Source of the DNA: Phytophthora sp. 'mugwort'
Lineage: Eukaryota > Oomycota > Peronosporomycetes > Peronosporales > Peronosporaceae
Length of the DNA stretch: 64,000 nucleotides
Assembly: GCA_033558025.1 (NCBI GenBank)
Contig: JAUCEF010000007.1
Span: forward strand, 5,456,001-5,520,000
Reading direction: 5' to 3'
Below the pieces are notes generated by a model. It had not been told where the DNA came from, did not search any database, and saw only the letters and a list, made by a program, of their open reading frames with translations. A program made the position numbers and the translations under genes. Of the stretch, positions 31,316-43,600 are shown piece after piece; the first letter of the stretch is position 1; each line of letters opens with the position of its first letter.

Positions 31316-34300
31316 CTCATCACGGATGTGATGGTACTTGATATCGACGTGCTTGGCACGACCGTGGTTCACAGGGTTCTTCGTCATCTTGATGCACGAC
31401 TGGTTATCTTCGAGGATCTTGAACTCTGGCCCCGATTCGGTCGCTGCCGTCAAAATCTCGCACAACAGGCGGTGATTCCACTTGCCTTCTTGGACGGCCA
31501 GACTGAGCGCGATGTATTCCGCTTCGCTCGTTGATAGCGACACACTTGACTGTTTCTTGCTTCCCCAACTGACTGGCGCGCCCATCAAAATGAACGCATA
31601 GCCCGAAGTTGACTTGCGATCGGAATGGTCGCCGGCCCAGTCTGCGTCTGAGTAGCCGCGAAAGTCCACCTTGTCACCGGGTTTGAAGCAGATTCCATGC
31701 GACTTGGTCCCTTGTAAATAGCGGAGGATTCGCTTCACTGCAACCCAGTGCTCGACTTGAGGGTTTTCCATGAAGCGCGACACATATCCCACGGCGAAAG
31801 CGATATCTGGTCGCGTCGCAGTCATCAAGTGCATGAGTGCACCCACAGCTTCACGAAAGGGAACGTTGATCGTGGTCGGCGCGTTGCTTGGAACCAGTCG
31901 AGAGCTCAAATCCGCGGGGCTTACCACAGCCTTGCAGTCATCCATGCCGAAACGCTTGAGAATGTCGTCCACGTAGCGCCGTTGGCACATTGTTACACTG
32001 CCGTCAGCGTTGTCGACCAGCTCGATACCCAAGACAAAGGCACACTTCCCGCTGTCGGTCATCTCAAAACGTGTCTTCAGGTCACTCTTGGTGCGTGCGA
32101 TCAGTTCGGCCGAACTTCCGGTTACTAATTCGTCGTCCACGTACACCAGCAACAGAACACAGTGACCATCCACAATCTTGATGTAGAGGCACGGATCGTA
32201 GGCCGAAACTTGAAAACCGATGGAGCACACGAATTCGTCGAAGGTCTCGTTCCACACGCGCGAAGCTTGCTTGAGACCGTAGATCGCCTTGACCAGTTCC
32301 AGGCAGTCGAAGTCATCGTCCAGCTCGACCCCTTCTGGCACCACGCAGTACACGACTTCCTTCATGACGCCGTACAGAAATGCCGTTACCACGTCGAGTT
32401 GGTCCAGAGGCCAGTCGAAATACTTGGCGATCGCGATGACCATGCGCAGCGTCACGTACTTGACCACGGGCGAGAACGTCTCCGTGTAGTCGATGCTGTA
32501 CTTCTGCTTGAAACCCTTGGCCACCAGGCGCGCCTTGTATTTCTCGATCGATCCGTCGGCTTTGCGCTTGATCTTGAACACCCACTTGGTACCAATGGCG
32601 CGTTGTCCGCTGGGCAACTTGGCAGCACGAAACACACCACGAAGTCGCATCGACTTGAGTTCCGCACGAACAGCCTTGCGCCAATGCACTTGATCAGGGC
32701 CATTCACCGCGTCTTGGAATGTCGTCGGCTCAGACAACTCGCCGGCTTCCACTGAGTTGGCACTTGCTCGCCAAAATACGGGAGGAGTGGAATCGTCTTC
32801 TTCGTTGTCTTGAGCATCCTTCTCTTCTTCGTCAGGTAGTCCAAGTTCCATTCGAACACTCGCTCGGCGTTTGGCTTGGCGCTCAAACGAGGTGACAGGA
32901 GCGCTTGCTTCTTCCAAACCAGTCGCACGGCGAACAGGACGCGAGTTCACTGACATGGTATCCGCATCACTTGGTCGAGTCTTGCGCTTCCCGCCAGCTT
33001 GAATTCGGTCGGACCCGCCGAGTCATCATCACCAATCTCGAGCGAGTCGAAGTCCAGGTTCACATCTTCGTCGTCATTACTTGAGATCGCCGTCGAGATA
33101 CCAAAACTTGATTCGTCGAAGGTGACATCGCGACTTATCAGCACCTGCCCCGCCTCGATGTCATAAACTCTGTCCGCCTTCGACACTTCTTCGTAGCCCA
33201 TGAACACACCAGCGCGAGCCTTGGGGTCCCACTTGAGTCGCTTCTCCTTCGGGGTCAGGACGTACGTCCGACATCCAAACACACGCATGTGCTTCACACT
33301 TGGCTTGAACTTGTATACAATCTCGAACAGAGTCTTGTTTTCGACCTTGGGCGACGGCAATCGGTTCTTGACATAAATTGCAGCCATCGCTGCTTCGCCC
33401 CCAAAACACTTGTCCAGCTTTGCATGATGCAGCATGCTGCGGCCGATCGTGACGATAGTTCGGATGGCTCGCTCTGCCGTGCCGTTGGTTTGGTGCGCGT
33501 ACGGAACCGTAGTCTGCTGCTCGATGCCTTGATCTTCGTAGAAGGCCTTGAGCGAATTAGTAGCAAACCCACGGGCTCCGTCGTGGCGCACGAACTTGAC
33601 ACGTTTGCCGATCTGCGTCTGCACCTTCATGATGTAGGTCTTGAGGCATTCTTCGCTCTCCGACTTGGCACTTAAGCAGAAACCCTTCATGCATCCGCTG
33701 GCTTCGTCCACTATGAGCAGCAAATATTTGCTGCCACCCAGTGACTCTTGTTCCATGGGGCCGCAGATGTCGAAGTGGAGTAGCTCAAATACGTCGTAGT
33801 GACGCTTGTCGCGGTTGCTTGGGAACGGTTTTTGGACCATCTTCCCTTGCTGACATCCGCGACATATGCTTGGTCCACTCGACTGTGATGGTGTTCTTGC
33901 GTCCTTGATCATACCACTGCTGACCATTTTGCGCAGCACGTCGATCGGAGCGTGGCCCATCCGCGCGTGTAGATCCACGTTGCGCGTTGACGTCGCCGCA
34001 TTCACCGAATGTTGTGGTATGCGTAGCCAGTAGAGACCGTCGACGAGGTTAGCCGTTGCCACCACTTGCTTCGAGCCCTTCCGCGCGACATGCATGCTCG
34101 CACCGTCGAACACCACTTGAAACTTGCCACTCTTGTTAATCTGCGGCACCGAAAGCAGATTCTTGTTCATCTTCGGCACGTACAGCGCGTCCTTGATTTC
34201 GATGTCGCGCTCGTCGCCGTTGGGCAGAACCACTCGTTCGATGATAGTTCCCACACCCTTAATCTCGGCCTTGTTTCCGTCCGCTACCGATAGTTCGCCT

Positions 34301-35253
34301 TCGTCTTGCTCGTTCAGCGTGGCGAACTTGGTCTTGTCATTGCAAATGTGGTGCGTTGCGCCGCTGTCGACCGCCCACATCCCGGGCATATCCTTGCCCG
34401 TCGATTTTCCGCATTCCAACGAAACCGCAAACGCGACACGGTCGTAGTCGTAGTCGTCGTTGCGCCACTGAACATGGTTTGCTCCGCGTCCACGGCCGTT
34501 GCCGCCGCGTCTTGGCCCTCGGTTCTCGTCCTTCTGCTTGGTCCAGCACTTGTCAATGACATGCCCCAATTTTCCGCAGTACGTGCACTGAAGAGATTCT
34601 CGCTCGGCACTGAACGCCTTGGCCGCGTCTTCAGTTTTCACCGACGGAGTCTTCTCGCCCTGCCGCTTGATATGCTCGTTCGTGAGCACCTTCACGACGT
34701 CTTTCGTCTTCAGCTCTGCATTGCTCATCTCCAAGTTCAGCACGACGTTCTCGTAGCTCTTGGGGAGACTGCGCAGCAAGCAGATCGCCACGTCCTCGTC
34801 CTCCATCTTGGCGCCGATGCTGCTAAGCTTGGCGCTGATGTTCAGGACCTCGTTGCAATGATGCAACACATTGCCGCCTTCCGACATCTCCATGCTGAAG
34901 AGTTGGCGCTTCAGGTAGATGCGTCCAGCCTTCTGCGATCCACCGTACAGCGTCTTCAAGCGCGTCCACGCGACCCAGGCTTCCTCGCAGTCATCGACCA
35001 CGTGATGGTAGTCAGCGTCCATGTGGAGCAACATCAGTCCGAAAGCGATGTTGCTCGACTTGACGTAGTCGTCCTTGGCCCGGGAGTCCGTGAAGCTTGG
35101 CGTCGTCTCCCGGTTCACGACATGCCACGTCGACTTGGTCAGGAACACGCCACGCATGTAGCGGCTCCACGTCGCGTAATTGTCTCCGTTGAACTTGTCG
35201 ATGGAGACCTTGGTCGAGACGTCTTGGGCAGAGGACATGGTGCTTGGGCTCAT
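31316..35253 (-). pseudogene. Diverged Copia-A3 gag-pol, frameshifted and 3'-truncated
   Basis: A distinct A variant read from the ATG at 35251-35253 (primer site 35242-35257). Gag, zinc knuckle [14 protein letters not shown] (near 34548-34590), protease [12 protein letters not shown] near 34360, pre-integrase and integrase ([25 protein letters not shown]) are open to about 32988. There one base is lost in the linker (KLAGGKRK context), moving RT and RNase H to another frame open from 32956. That part has [24 protein letters not shown] and [10 protein letters not shown]. The C-terminus is replaced at 31316 by a Copia-B LTR, and the frame runs into it to 31142. Its sequence differs from A1 throughout (for example [23 protein letters not shown]). 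Confidence 0.87.
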
Positions 35254-35257
35254 AACC

Positions 35258-35600
35258 TGATAAAGGTGTTGAGGTCTTGAAGCGAAGCTTGGACGGAGCG
35301 AAGGGAGTTCTGCACTTGGGTGCGGGGACCGGAGTGAAGACCACTTGAGCTGAAGAAGGAAGATTCGAAAGTGATTGATTTATCGGAGCTTACACTACCT
35401 AGTCTACCACATAGATATGCAGCCCTGCATCCAATCATTTGGTGCATCCAATCACCAACACTCCGCACTCGTCCAATCATCCTACTCGTCTAATCATCGG
35501 TTGCGTAAACAACGTACCGTAAACATCGCGGGATCGTATTGGACCGGTTCGGGTTAACCGGTTACTGGTACACAGTACCAAAACCCGGCAACCCTCAGTA
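35258..35600 (-). repeat. Copia-A LTR shared by A3 and a dA unit
   Basis: A 343-bp A1-type LTR with U3 start TACTGAGGG (A to G against TATTGAGGG), a change shared only with the LTR at 37987-38329. It is the 5' LTR of the A3 element on the left and the 3' LTR of the dA unit on the right, which it meets at CCGAAC. Confidence 0.87.
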
Positions 35601-37982
35601 GTTCGGTGCGAAGGGAGTCGTTCGGTGCACTTGCTTCTTCCAGTCCAGGTCGATGACGCACAGCGCGCGGTCTTCTCGAAGCTTCATCTTCGTCACTCGG
35701 GCGGCTCTTGCGCTTCCCTGCCTGTTTGTACTCCGTCTGGCGCGGACCATCATCGTCGATGTCGAGCGAGTCGAAGTCCAGGTCGTCGACATCTTCATCA
35801 AAAATCGGCGGTGAAAATCCAAAGGTCGATTCATCGAAGTTGACATCGCGACTGATGACCACCTGTCCCGCCTCGATGTCATAAAGTCGATACGCCTTGG
35901 ACACTTCTTCGTAACCCAGAAACAATCCGGCGCGAGCCTTGGGATCCCACTTGAGTCGCTTCTCCTTCGGAGTCAGGATGTACGTCCGACAGCCGAAAAC
36001 ACGCATGTGCTTCACACTCGGCTTGGACTTGTAGACGATCTCGAACGGAGTCTTGTGCTCGATCTTGGGTGACGGCAGGCGGTTCTTGACATAGATGGCC
36101 GTCATCGCCGCCTCAGCCCAGAAACACTTGTCCAGCTTGGCGTGATGCAACATGCTGCGGCCGATCGTGACGATAGTTCGGATGGCTCGCTCTGCCGTGC
36201 CGTTGGTCTGGTGCGCGTACGGAACCGTGGTTTGCTGCTCGATGCCTTCGTCTTCGTAGAAATCCTTGAGCGAGTTGGTCGCAAACTCACGAGCTCCGTC
36301 GTGCCGCACAAACTTGACCTTCTTGCCGAACTGCGTCTGCACCTTCATGATGTATGTCTTGATGCAGTCTTCACTTTCCGACTTGGCACGCAGACAGAAA
36401 CCCTTCATGCATCCGCTGGCTTCGTCCACGATCAGTAGCAGATACTTACTGCCGCCAAGCGAGTTTTCCTCCATGGGTCCGCAGATGTCAAAGTGGAGCA
36501 GCTCAAATGTGTCGTAGCGACGCTTGTCACGGTTGCTTGAAAATGGTTTTTGGACCATTTTGCCTTGCTGGCAACCACGACACACACTTGGTCCACTCGA
36601 CTTGGAAGGTGCTTTCGCGTCCTTGATCATCTTGGTGTCGACCATCTTGCGAAGAACCTCGACTGGAGCGTGACCCATACGCGCGTGCAAATCGACCGTC
36701 CTTCCACTTGTCGCCGCATTTGCCGATCGCTGAGGTGTGCGAAGCCAGTAGAGTCCATCCACGAGATCCGCCGTCGCCACCACTTGATTCGAGTCCTTGC
36801 GCGAAACGTGCATCTCAGTGCCGTCAAATACCACTTGGAACTTGCCATGCTTGTTTATCTGCGGCACTGAAAGCAGATTCTTGCTCATATTTGGCACGTA
36901 AAGCGCGTTCTTGATCTCGATCTCGCGCTCGTCGCCGTTAGGCAGGACCACTCTTTCCACGATGGTCCCCACACCCTTGATGGCAGCCTTGTTGCCATCG
37001 GCCACCGAAAGTTCGCCTTCATTTCGCTCGATCAAATTGGCGAACTTGGACTTGTCGTTGCAAATATGGTGCGTGGCACCGCTGTCGACCGCCCACATCC
37101 CGGACACATTCTTGTCCGTCGAAACTCCACATTCCAGGGAAACCGCGAACGCCACTCGATCATAGTCGTTGTCGTAGCCGTCGCTGTCGTTTCTCCACTG
37201 GATGTTGTTGGCCCCGCGTCCACGGCCGTTGCCGCCGCGTCTTGGCCCTCGGTTCTCATCCTTCTGCTTGGTCCAGCACTTGTCAATGACATGCCCCAAT
37301 TTCCCGCAGTACGTGCATTGGCGAGGCTCACGGTCGGTGTTGAACGCATTGGCCGCGCTCTCAGTCTTCACCGTCGCCGTCTTCTCGCCTTGTCGCTTGA
37401 TGTGCTCGTTCGTGAGCACCTTCACAACGTCTTGCGACCGCAGCTCTGCATTGCTCATCTCCAAGTTCAGCACGACGTTCTCGTAGCTCTTGGGGAGACT
37501 GCGCAGCAAGCAGATCGCCACGTCCTCGTCCTCCATCTTGGCGCCGATGCTGCTAAGCTTGGCGCTGATGTTCAGGACTTCGTTGCAATTGTGCAAGACA
37601 TTGCCGCCTTCCGACATCTCCATGCTGAAGAGTTGTCGCTTCAGGTAGATGCGACCAGCCTTCTGGATCCACCGTACAGCGTCTTCAAGCGCGTCCACGC
37701 GACCCAGGCTTCCTCGCAGTCATCGACCACGTGATGGTAGTCAGCGTCCATGTGGAGCAACATCAGTCCGAAAGCGATGTTGCTCGACTTGACGTAGTCG
37801 TCCTTGGCCCGGGAGTCCGTGAAGCTTGGCGTCGTCTCCCGGTTCACGACATGCCACGTCGACATGGTCAGGAACACGCCACGCATGTAGCGGCTCCACG
37901 TCGCGTAATTGTCTCCGTTGAACTTGTCGATGGAGACCTTGGTCGAGACGTCTTGGGCAGAGGACATGGTGCTTGGGCTCAT
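35601..37982 (-). pseudogene. dA unit 1: gag-protease-integrase, frameshift in gag
   Basis: A Copia-A deletion derivative read from the ATG at 37980-37982. One base is lost near 37667 (GGATCCACC where others have GCGATCCACC), so gag changes frame after about 105 codons. The remaining frame is open from 37698 to the LTR: zinc knuckle near 37280-37322, protease DSGAT near 37080, pre-integrase HARMGH, integrase [17 protein letters not shown] and NGTAERAI. It ends after APNDS at the CCGAAC-LTR junction and lacks RT and RNase H. One G fewer at 35610 (AAGGGAGTC against AAGGGGAGTC) alters the last codons. Confidence 0.85.
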
Positions 37983-37986
37983 AACC

Positions 37987-38329
37987 TGATAAAGGTGTTG
38001 AGGTCTTGAAGCGAAGCTTGGACGGAGCGAAGGGAGTTCTGCACTTGGGTGCGGGGACCGGAGTGAAGACCACTTGAGCTGAAGAAGGAAGATTCGAAAG
38101 TGATTGATTTATCGGAGCTTACACTACCTAGTCTACCACATAGATATGCAGCCCTGCATCCAATCATTTGGTGCATCCAATCACCAACACTCCGCACTCG
38201 TCCAATCATCCTACTCGTCTAATCATCGGTTGCGTAAACAACGTACCGTAAACATCGCGGGATCGTATTGGACCGGTTCGGGTTAACCGGTTACTGGTAC
38301 ACAGTACCAAAACCCGGCAACCCTCAGTA
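37987..38329 (-). repeat. Copia-A LTR between the two dA units
   Basis: A 343-bp LTR nearly identical to 35258-35600, including the TACTGAGGG start. It is the 5' LTR of unit 1 (primer site 37971-37986) and the 3' LTR of unit 2. Confidence 0.87.
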
Positions 38330-40344
38330 GTTCGGTGCGAAGGGGAGTCGTTCGGTGCACTTGCTTCTTCCAGTCCAGGTCGATGACGCACAGCGCGCGG
38401 TCTTCTCGAAGCTTCATCTTCGTCACTCGGGCGGCTCTTGCGCTTCCCTGCCTGTTTGTACTCCGTCTGGCGCGGACCATCATCGTCGATGTCGAGCGAG
38501 TCGAAGTCCAGGTCGTCGACATCTTCATCAAAAATCGGCGGTGAAAACCCAAAGGTCGATTCATCGAAGTTGACATCGCGACTGATGACCACCTGCCCCG
38601 CCTCGATGTCATAAAGTCGATACGCCTTGGACACTTCTTCGTAAACCAGAAACAACCGGCGCGAGCCTTGGGATCCCACTTGAGTCGCTTCTCCTTCGGG
38701 GTCAGGACGTACGTCCGACATCCAAAGACACGCATGTGCTTCACACTTGGCTTGAACTTGTAGACGATCTCGAACGGAGTCTTGTGCTCGATCTTGGGTG
38801 ACGGCAGGCGGTTCTTCACATAGATGGCCGTCATCGCCGCCTCAGCCCAGAAACACTTGTCCAGCTTGGCGTGATGCAACATGCTGCGGCCGATCGTGAC
38901 GATAGTTCGGATGGCTCGCTCTGCCGTGCCGTTGGTCTGGTGCGCGTACGGAACCGTGGTTTGCTGCTCGATGCCTTCGTCTTCGTAGAAATCCTTGAGC
39001 GAGTTGGTCGCAAACTCACGAGCTCCGTCGTGCCGCACAAACTTGACCTTCTTGCCGAACTGCGTCTGCACCTTCATGATGTATGTCTTGATGCAGTCTT
39101 CACTTTCCGACTTGGCACGCAGACAGAAACCCTTCATGCATCCGCTGGCTTCGTCCACGATCAGTAGCAGATACTTACTGCCGCCAAGCGAGTTTTCCTC
39201 CATGGGTCCGCAGATGTCAAAGTGGAGCAGCTCAAATGTGTCGTAGCGACGCTTGTCACGGTTGCTTGGGAACGGTTTTTGGACCATTTTGCCTTGCTGG
39301 CAACCACGACACACACTTGGTCCACTCGACTTGGAAGGTGCTTTCGCGTCCTTGATCATCTTGGTGTCGACCATCTTGCGAAGAACCTCGACTGGAGCGT
39401 GACCCATACGCGCGTGCAAATCGACCGTCCTTCCACTTGTCGCCGCATTTGCCGATCGCTGAGGTGTGCGAAGCCAGTAGAGTCCATCCACGAGATCCGC
39501 CGTCGCCACCACTTAATTCGAGTCCTTGCGCGAAACGTGCATCTCAGTGCCGTCAAATACCACTTGGAACTTGCCATGCTTGTTTATCTGCGGCACTGAA
39601 AGCAGATTCTTGCTCATATTTGGCACGTAAAGCGCATTCTTGATCTCGATCTCGCGCTCGTCGCCGTTAGGCAGGACCACTCTTTCCACGATGGTCCCCA
39701 CACCCTTGATGGCAGCCTTGTTGCCATCGGCCACCGAAAGTTCGCCTTCATTTCGCTCGATCAAATTGGCGAACTTGGACTTGTCGTTGCAAATATGGTG
39801 CGTGGCACCGCTGTCGACCGCCCACATCCCGGACACATTCTTGTCCGTCGAAACTCCACATTCCAGGGAAACCGCGAACGCCACTCGATCATAGTCGTTG
39901 TCGTAGCCGTCGCTGTCGTTTCTCCACTGGATGTTGTTGGCCCCGCGTCCACGGCCGTTGCCGCCGCGTCTTGGCCCTCGGTTCTCATCCTTCTGCTTGG
40001 TCCAGCACTTGTCAATGACATGCCCCAATTTCCCGCAGTACGTGCATTGGCGAGGCTCACGGTCGGTGTTGAACGCATTGGCCGCGCTCTCAGTCTTCAC
40101 CGTCGCCGTCTTCTCGCCTTGTCGCTTGATGTGCTCGTTCGTGAGCACCTTCACAACGTCTTGCGACCGCAGCTCTGCATTGCTCATCTCCAAGTTCAGC
40201 ACGACGTTCTCGTAGCTCTTGGGGAGACTGCGCAGCAAGCAGATCGCCACGTCCTCGTCCTCCATCTTGGCGCCGATGCTGCTAAGCTTGGCGCTGATGT
40301 TCAGGACTTCGTTGCAATTGTGCAAGACATTGCCGCCTTCCGAC
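38330..40344 (-). pseudogene. dA unit 2: 3' gag, protease and integrase, broken
   Basis: Counterpart of 1289-3305 in block Y. Gag begins where Copia-B inserted (target CCGAC at 40340-40344); its 5' part now lies inverted at 46252-46624. Zinc knuckle is near 40010-40052 and protease DSGAT near 39800. CAA (Gln) became TAA at 39513-39515 in KDSNQVVAT, and one base is lost near 38655, in codons ARAGLFLGY. Bases 38700-38757 match the A3 copy rather than its sister unit, which suggests a short conversion tract. It ends after SPSHR at the CCGAAC-LTR junction, without RT. Confidence 0.86.
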
Positions 40345-40656
40345 ATAAGGCTTGGTCGCTTGATGGCAAAATGCAAAGTGATTGATTTAGGTCCTTAGTT
40401 CGCAAACTCCTTGCTACCTCTAAGCCTACAGTTCTACCTACTGGGTACACTCTACTGGATTCTCTACTGGATACCGAGTTGCTTCAGCCAATCAGGAAGT
40501 GCCACGTAGAGCCCATCTTGTACCCACAATCTTGTACCCACGTGCATCGTAATCATCGTCCCGTAATCGCCGGAGTGATTGCGGTGCCACTGAGTGAAGG
40601 TCATACCGGTATCCTACCGGTATACAGCAGCTGGTCGAGACGTCTCCTTGACAACA
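40345..40656 (-). repeat. Copia-B 3' LTR (block Y)
   Basis: A 312-bp LTR equivalent to 3306-3617. The flank on the left is CCGAC at 40340-40344. The other target copy reads GTCGG at 46620-46624, in inverted orientation. Confidence 0.87.
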
Positions 40657-43600
40657 CTCCCACTCGACTCGACATCTGTTGTACCTTGGATCCCGAGCTT
40701 TTTCCGAAGAACTTCAAACTGCACAGCAGTGATCGCCTTCGTCATGATGTCGGCCAGCATGTCGGTTGTCGAGACGTACTGCAGCACCACTTGACCGTCT
40801 TCCACCTTTTCGCGCACGAAGTGGTAGCGAATGTCGATGTGCTTGGTGCGCTTGTGGAAGTCCGGGTTCTTGGCCAACGCGATGGAGCCTTGGTTGTCCT
40901 CGTAGATCAGCACTGCGTCGTCGTTCTTGATCTCACCGATTTCATGCAGGAACGCCTTGAGCCACAACGCCTCTTGCGTAGCTTCCGAGAGCGCCATATA
41001 CTCGGCCTCTGTCGACGATAGCGCTACTGTCATCTGCTTCTTGCTGCGCCAGCTCACGCATCCCCCGTTCATCATGAATGCGTAGCCACTTGTACTGCGA
41101 CGTGACTCGATATCGCCCGCCCAGTCCGCATCTGAGTAGCCGCGAATACCTTCTTTGTCCTTCGCGGTGAACTCGATGCCGTGCGTCGTCGTGCCTCGAA
41201 TATACCGAAGTATTCGCTTGAGTGCCTGCCAGTGTGTGGGACATGGATCCGACGCGAATTGACTTAGTGAGCCCACTGCTGTCGCCAGGTCCGGACGTGT
41301 GCCCACCATTAAGTACATGAGGCAGCCTACAGCATTCCGGTACGGCACGTTCTTCATGTGTCTTCGTGCTTGCAGTCTCCTTCGCACATGTTCTTGGTTA
41401 GCTTGAGTCCCGGATCTTGTGGCGTTTTCACGGGCTTGCAATCTTCCATGCCAAACTTGTTCAGGATACTTTGCGCGAATTTGGTCTGCCGAATCGTTAC
41501 AACGCCGACTTCTCGATCTTGCTTGATTTCCATACCGAGAAAGTAGCTGAGGTCGCCAAGGTCCGTCATCTCGAACCGATCGCTGAGTGACCGCTTGGTC
41601 GATTCCAGCAAGTTATCGTCGTTGCTTGCAATGATGAGGTCGTCAACGTAGAGCACCACCAGTACCATGATGTCGCCGTCCCTCTTGATGTACACGCAGT
41701 GGTCGGTCTTACACTTGGTGAACTCGATCTATAGCATGAAGTCGTCGATGGTCTGGTTCCACATGCGTGGCGACTGTTTCAATCCGTACAGTGCCGACTG
41801 TTTCAATCCGTACAATGACCGCTTGAGCTTGCATACGTACTCCGGGTGGTCTTCGTCAACGTATCCGTCGGGCTGTTGCATGTAGATTTCCTCGTCCAGC
41901 ACGCCATTCAGGAAACCCGTCTTGACATCCATCTGATGCAGCTTGAGACCGTACTTGGCAGCCATGCTCAACACCACCCGGATCGACGTGAACTTGGCCA
42001 CTGGTGCAAATGTCTCCTCATAGTCGATGTCGTACTTCTGCGAGAACCCCTTGGCCACCAGGCGCGCCTTGAACCGCTCGATCTCTCCGGCTTGGTTCTC
42101 CTTCACTCGAAACACCCATCGGCAGCCGATCGCCTTGCGTCCCTTAGGCAACGGCACCACGTCCCACGTCTCGTTCTTGCAAAGCGACTCGTGTTCCGAG
42201 TCACAAGCTTCCTTCCACTTGACTGCGTCGCTGGATTCCATCGCCGACTTGAACGTGGTCGGCATTTCTCCCACTGAATTCACGACGTATGCAGCTTCGA
42301 AGTCTTGACTTTCTTGAGCCGCGGCCGACATCTCGTCCAGAGTCAGGTGTCGACTCTGCCGCTTGGCACTTGGAACTTCCACAGCTTCTTCCAGCGACTG
42401 CGTCCGCGGGTGTCGCTTGCTGCCTGGTTCAAAATCTTCGTCCCGCGCTGCTTCTTCGTCTTCTTCTTCTTTGTCGTCTTCATCCGACTGCAACGAATCT
42501 TGATCCGTCGTCTCTTCATCTTGAATGACCACCACCTCCCTCTGATGGTAGTCACGTCTCCCACTGTCGAAGACGTCTTCCATAAACTGCGCGTCGCGGC
42601 TCACCAGCACGCGACCGCTCTTGATCTCTTCGAAACGGTACGCTTTCTCATGCTCCGAGTATCCCAGGAACCGACAGCGCACCGACCGAGCGTCAAACTT
42701 GGTGCGCTTCTCCTTCGGCACGTGCACGTACGCGTGACAACCGAACACCTTGAGGTTCGCTAGCAGCGGTTTCTTGCCTGTCCAAACCTGGTGCGGCGAC
42801 TTGTCGTGGTTGATGGCACGCGTCGGACACCGATTACGGAGGAACGTAGCTGTCACGACAGCTTCACCCTAATACGTCTCGGGCAATCCAGCATGTTCCA
42901 GCATGCAGCGCGCACACTCCACCAACGTCCGGTTCAGGCGCTCGGCGACTCCGTTCAGCTGAGGCGTGTATGGCGGCGTGAACTTCTGCATGATACCACG
43001 GTCCGCACAGAACTTGGCCATCTCACCCGAGGTGTACTCGCCGCCGTTGTCGCTCCGGGTGTTTTCACGCGCTTGCCGGTCTGAGTTTCAGCAAACGCCA
43101 CAAACTTAGCGAATTTGGCAGCCACCTCGGACTTGTTGCGCAGCAAGTACACCACACAGAAGTGCGACTTGTCATCGATAAACGTGACAAAATAGCGCTT
43201 GCCACCAACCGTTGGTGTCTGCATGGGGCCGCACACATCGCTGTGAACCACCTCCAGCACTTGCTTCGCACGGTTCGGCGACGACTTCATGTAGCTCACT
43301 CGCGTTTGTTTGCCGAGTGAGCATCCGTCGCACAGCTCCCACTGCTTCACCGACGCCATGTCGATACCAACACCGTAGCCCTTCTTGACGATGGCGTCTA
43401 GACCGCCATGGCCGATGTGACCAAGTCGAAGGTGCCAGAGGTACGACGTGGTGTCCCCTTGGCGATCCTTCGAACTTGCCGCATTGGCCTCGTCAGGCAT
43501 CATCGGAGTCATGCACAGCTTGAACAGCCCTTTGCCCTCACGAGCGCCGAGCTTCCACTTGAGACTCTTCGTTTCAGCGAAGCACCCGTCGCTCTCGAAG

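Larger units (their letters stand above)
35258..40344 (-). repeat. Tandem dA array, period 2,729 bp
   Basis: Two consecutive LTR-gag-protease-integrase units. LTRs start at 35258 and 37987, and both internal parts end at the same CCGAAC-LTR junction. The units share private variants (TACTGAGGG LTR start, GATCATAGTCG near 37160 and 39890, GTTCTCATCC near 37253). The second unit is cut by Copia-B at 40345. The structure fits unequal LTR-LTR crossing over. Confidence 0.85.
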
